The translations under genes and the position numbers were made by a program. The notes below the pieces were generated by a model that was not told where the DNA came from, ran no database searches, and was given only the letters and a program-made list of their open reading frames with translations. From Sphingobium sp. Ant17 (GTDB lineage: Bacteria; Pseudomonadota; Alphaproteobacteria; Sphingomonadales; Sphingomonadaceae), in assembly GCF_000588875.1 (NCBI RefSeq), contig NZ_JEMV01000014.1, positions 312 to 35,745 of the forward strand: a stretch of 35,434 bases of DNA. The letters are read 5' to 3'. This document shows, one piece after another, positions 34,259 to 35,434 of the stretch; the first letter of the stretch is position 1, and each line of letters opens with the position of its first letter.

Positions 34259-34876
34259 ATGACGACGATCAGGGAGGCGAGTGCAATCACGAAAAAGCAG
34301 CTTGCCCTGCGCGAGCTGCATTGGCCGGGCAAGGAGGACATGCTGTGGCATCGCCTCGCCAACAAGGGGTTCGCAACGATCCCCAAGACGATGCCTATGA
34401 TCCTCAAGATCATGGACGACATGACCAAGGGGGCGCCGGTGTCCTCTACCTATCTGACGTTGTGGTGCCACACGTGGGACAACTCATTCGTCGTGCTGAA
34501 CAAGCACGGCGACATGTCGACCGCGTCAGGCTTCGGCGGACAGCGCGGCGAACACACCTGGGCTAACCGGATGAAGAAACTTCAGGAACTGAAGTTCATC
34601 GACATCAAGCCGGGCAAGTCCGGGGCGATGGGCAATGCGATCATCTGGAATCCGCACCTCGTTTTGCGGTGGCACAATTCGATTAAGACGCCGGGCCTGA
34701 CGCAGACAAGCTATGCAGCGCTGGTAGAAATGGCGTTGGAAATCGGCGCAAAGGACATGCTCGACCCGTGGACGCCGGCGCCACCTGACGCCCCGGCTCC
34801 GCCCCCCCCGCCGCCACCTCCGGCTCCTGCAGCCCCAGCGCCGCAAGCGACGCCAGCCACGGGAGAGCCAAAATGA
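34259..34876 (+). CDS. Conserved-looking protein of unknown function, coupled to the YafQ toxin
   Basis: A 205-residue protein I do not recognise by name. Residues about 30-165 look like a compact helical, possibly winged-helix domain, with TIPKTMPMILKIMDDMTK, PVSSTYLTLWCHTWDNSFVV and FGGQRGEHTWANRMKKLQEL as the most distinctive segments. The C-terminus (about 174-205) is a low-complexity Pro/Ala tail with eight consecutive Pro. GAGGAG precedes the ATG, with a hairpin just upstream. Its stop overlaps the toxin start (ATGA), so toxin output depends on its translation. DNA binding or a role in plasmid maintenance is only a guess. Confidence 0.75.
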   Translation: MTTIREASAITKKQLALRELHWPGKEDMLWHRLANKGFATIPKTMPMILKIMDDMTKGAPVSSTYLTLWCHTWDNSFVVLNKHGDMSTASGFGGQRGEHTWANRMKKLQELKFIDIKPGKSGAMGNAIIWNPHLVLRWHNSIKTPGLTQTSYAALVEMALEIGAKDMLDPWTPAPPDAPAPPPPPPPPAPAAPAPQATPATGEPK

Positions 34877-35145
34877 GACCAGTAGAGATCACGGGTCGTT
34901 TCAAGCGCGATTACAAGCGTGAGAAGCGATCCGACGCGACCCTCGATGCCATTTTCCAGCCGGTCATCGACATGCTGGTGATGGATGAAGTGCTGCCGCC
35001 CAATCTGTCCGATCATTCGCTGACCGGCGAGTGGAAGGGATACCGGGATTGCCACATCAAGCCCGACCTGGTGCTGATCTACCGCAAGACCGAAGAAGCA
35101 CTCGTCCTGGCCCGTATCGGTTCGCACAGCGAACTGTTCGGATGA
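34873..35145 (+). CDS. YafQ-family (RelE superfamily) mRNA interferase toxin
   Basis: A 90-residue ribosome-dependent endoribonuclease toxin. DHSLTGEWKGYRDCHIKPD and LARIGSHSELFG are typical of YafQ. His48, His61, Asp65, Arg81, His85 and Phe89 match the E. coli YafQ active-site set with an offset of two, so it looks functional. It starts inside the preceding stop codon (ATGA) and has no ribosome site of its own. No antitoxin lies next to it; a DinJ-type antitoxin gene is at 33592-33864 on the opposite strand. Confidence 0.86.
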   Translation: MRPVEITGRFKRDYKREKRSDATLDAIFQPVIDMLVMDEVLPPNLSDHSLTGEWKGYRDCHIKPDLVLIYRKTEEALVLARIGSHSELFG

Positions 35146-35233
35146 CCCGAGCGCCGATCCGGGGCGAAGGCGGCGTCACCTCAAGCTTTGTACGCTGAAC
35201 AACGATTTTCCGGACATAATGTGAACATTGGTG

Positions 35234-35434
35234 TCAGGCAGCGGCGCGAAGGTACTGGTAGAGGGTTTCGCGGCTGATGCCCATGTCGCGCGCTATGGTC
35301 GCCTTGCGTTCACCGGCGGCAACGCGGCGGTGCAGATCGGCAATCATCTCATCCGAGAGCGACCGTTTCCGCCCCCGATAGGCGCCGCGCTGCCGAGCGA
35401 TCGCAATGCCTTCGCGTTGCCGTTCGCGGATCAG
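35234..35434 (-). CDS. Serine recombinase (Tn3-type resolvase), C-terminal part, cut by window edge
   Basis: The visible 66 residues are the end of a resolvase/invertase: ERQREGIAIARQRGAYRGRK, where the catalytic domain joins the DNA-binding region, then a helix-turn-helix including ATIARDMGISRETLYQYLR before TGA at 35236-35234. The catalytic Ser lies right of the window. It suggests a Tn3-family transposon or a plasmid multimer-resolution gene beyond the edge. The 35146-35233 gap has no gene. Confidence 0.85.
   Translation of the reverse strand: MIRERQREGIAIARQRGAYRGRKRSLSDEMIADLHRRVAAGERKATIARDMGISRETLYQYLRAAA

Noticed and set aside
1..35434. tRNA or rRNA genes, oriT, and a replication initiator
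   Set aside because: I saw no tRNA cloverleaf or rRNA sequence, no relaxase or nic-site-like region, and no recognisable Rep protein; the 34259 gene could not be assigned as one.

Overview
The window looks like part of a conjugative-type plasmid, or a plasmid-derived accessory region, from a high-GC alphaproteobacterium. A sphingomonad (Sphingobium/Sphingomonas/Novosphingobium) is the best guess. This rests on the GC-rich coding style, the ParB-like/ArdC/DUF3768 accessory genes and the make-up of the metal-resistance operons; no rRNA or other marker gene is present to confirm it.

The layout is strikingly modular. Cargo genes read rightward (+) and the plasmid-type genes in the middle of the window read leftward (-). 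Left edge (1-940): the 3' end of an IS21-family element (istB tail plus several copies of its end motif) joined to a 5'-truncated IS3-family transposase. Cargo 1 (1360-7615): a Cu(I)/Ag(I) efflux operon cusC-cusB-cusA-cusF, with each gene coupled to the next through cusA. It converges on backbone block 1 (7710-9766, -): a Fic toxin with a VbhA-like antitoxin, and a DUF3768 gene. Cargo 2 (10060-17215): a MerR regulator, an FTR1/PbrT-like permease and a CDF transporter sharing related operators, then an arsenic operon arsR-arsC-arsB-ynfA-arsH-arsN. It converges on backbone block 2 (17403-19456, -): a ParB-like gene and a small conserved-looking gene. Cargo 3 (19922-31931): a divergent CadR/ZntR-like MerR gene, then ten tightly packed genes for Zn/Cd/Co-type export (CDF, His-rich periplasmic protein, CzcC, CzcB, CzcA, SRPBCC protein, MliC-like lipoprotein, ZIP, CDF, P1B-4 ATPase). 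It converges on backbone block 3 (32058-32993, -): ArdC antirestriction protein. Right end: a DinJ/RelB antitoxin (-), an AT-rich intergenic region with short repeats, an unrecognised gene coupled to a YafQ toxin (+), and the 3' end of a Tn3-type resolvase (-).

The most unusual feature is a dispersed module of about 170 bp (9825-9991, 19520-19689, 33055-33222). It lies in the same orientation just upstream of all three leftward backbone blocks' promoter-proximal genes (DUF3768, small gene + ParB-like, ArdC). Each copy carries the same two-tier hairpin, with variable loops and one G.T-compatible change. Copies 2 and 3 are longer (about 400 bp) and add a large palindrome. I propose that it is a shared leader/promoter, possibly a single-stranded-DNA promoter of the kind used in plasmid leading regions to express ArdC- and ParB-like genes early after transfer. 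It also marks the left border of two cargo cassettes, so it may be where cassettes are exchanged.

Four genes (cusF-like, parB-like, czcB, mliC-like) each carry a frameshift, and all four can be explained by the loss of one or two bases in short G/C runs. This suggests either assembly indels or slippage decay. The apparent CzcB-CzcA fusion protein is one result.
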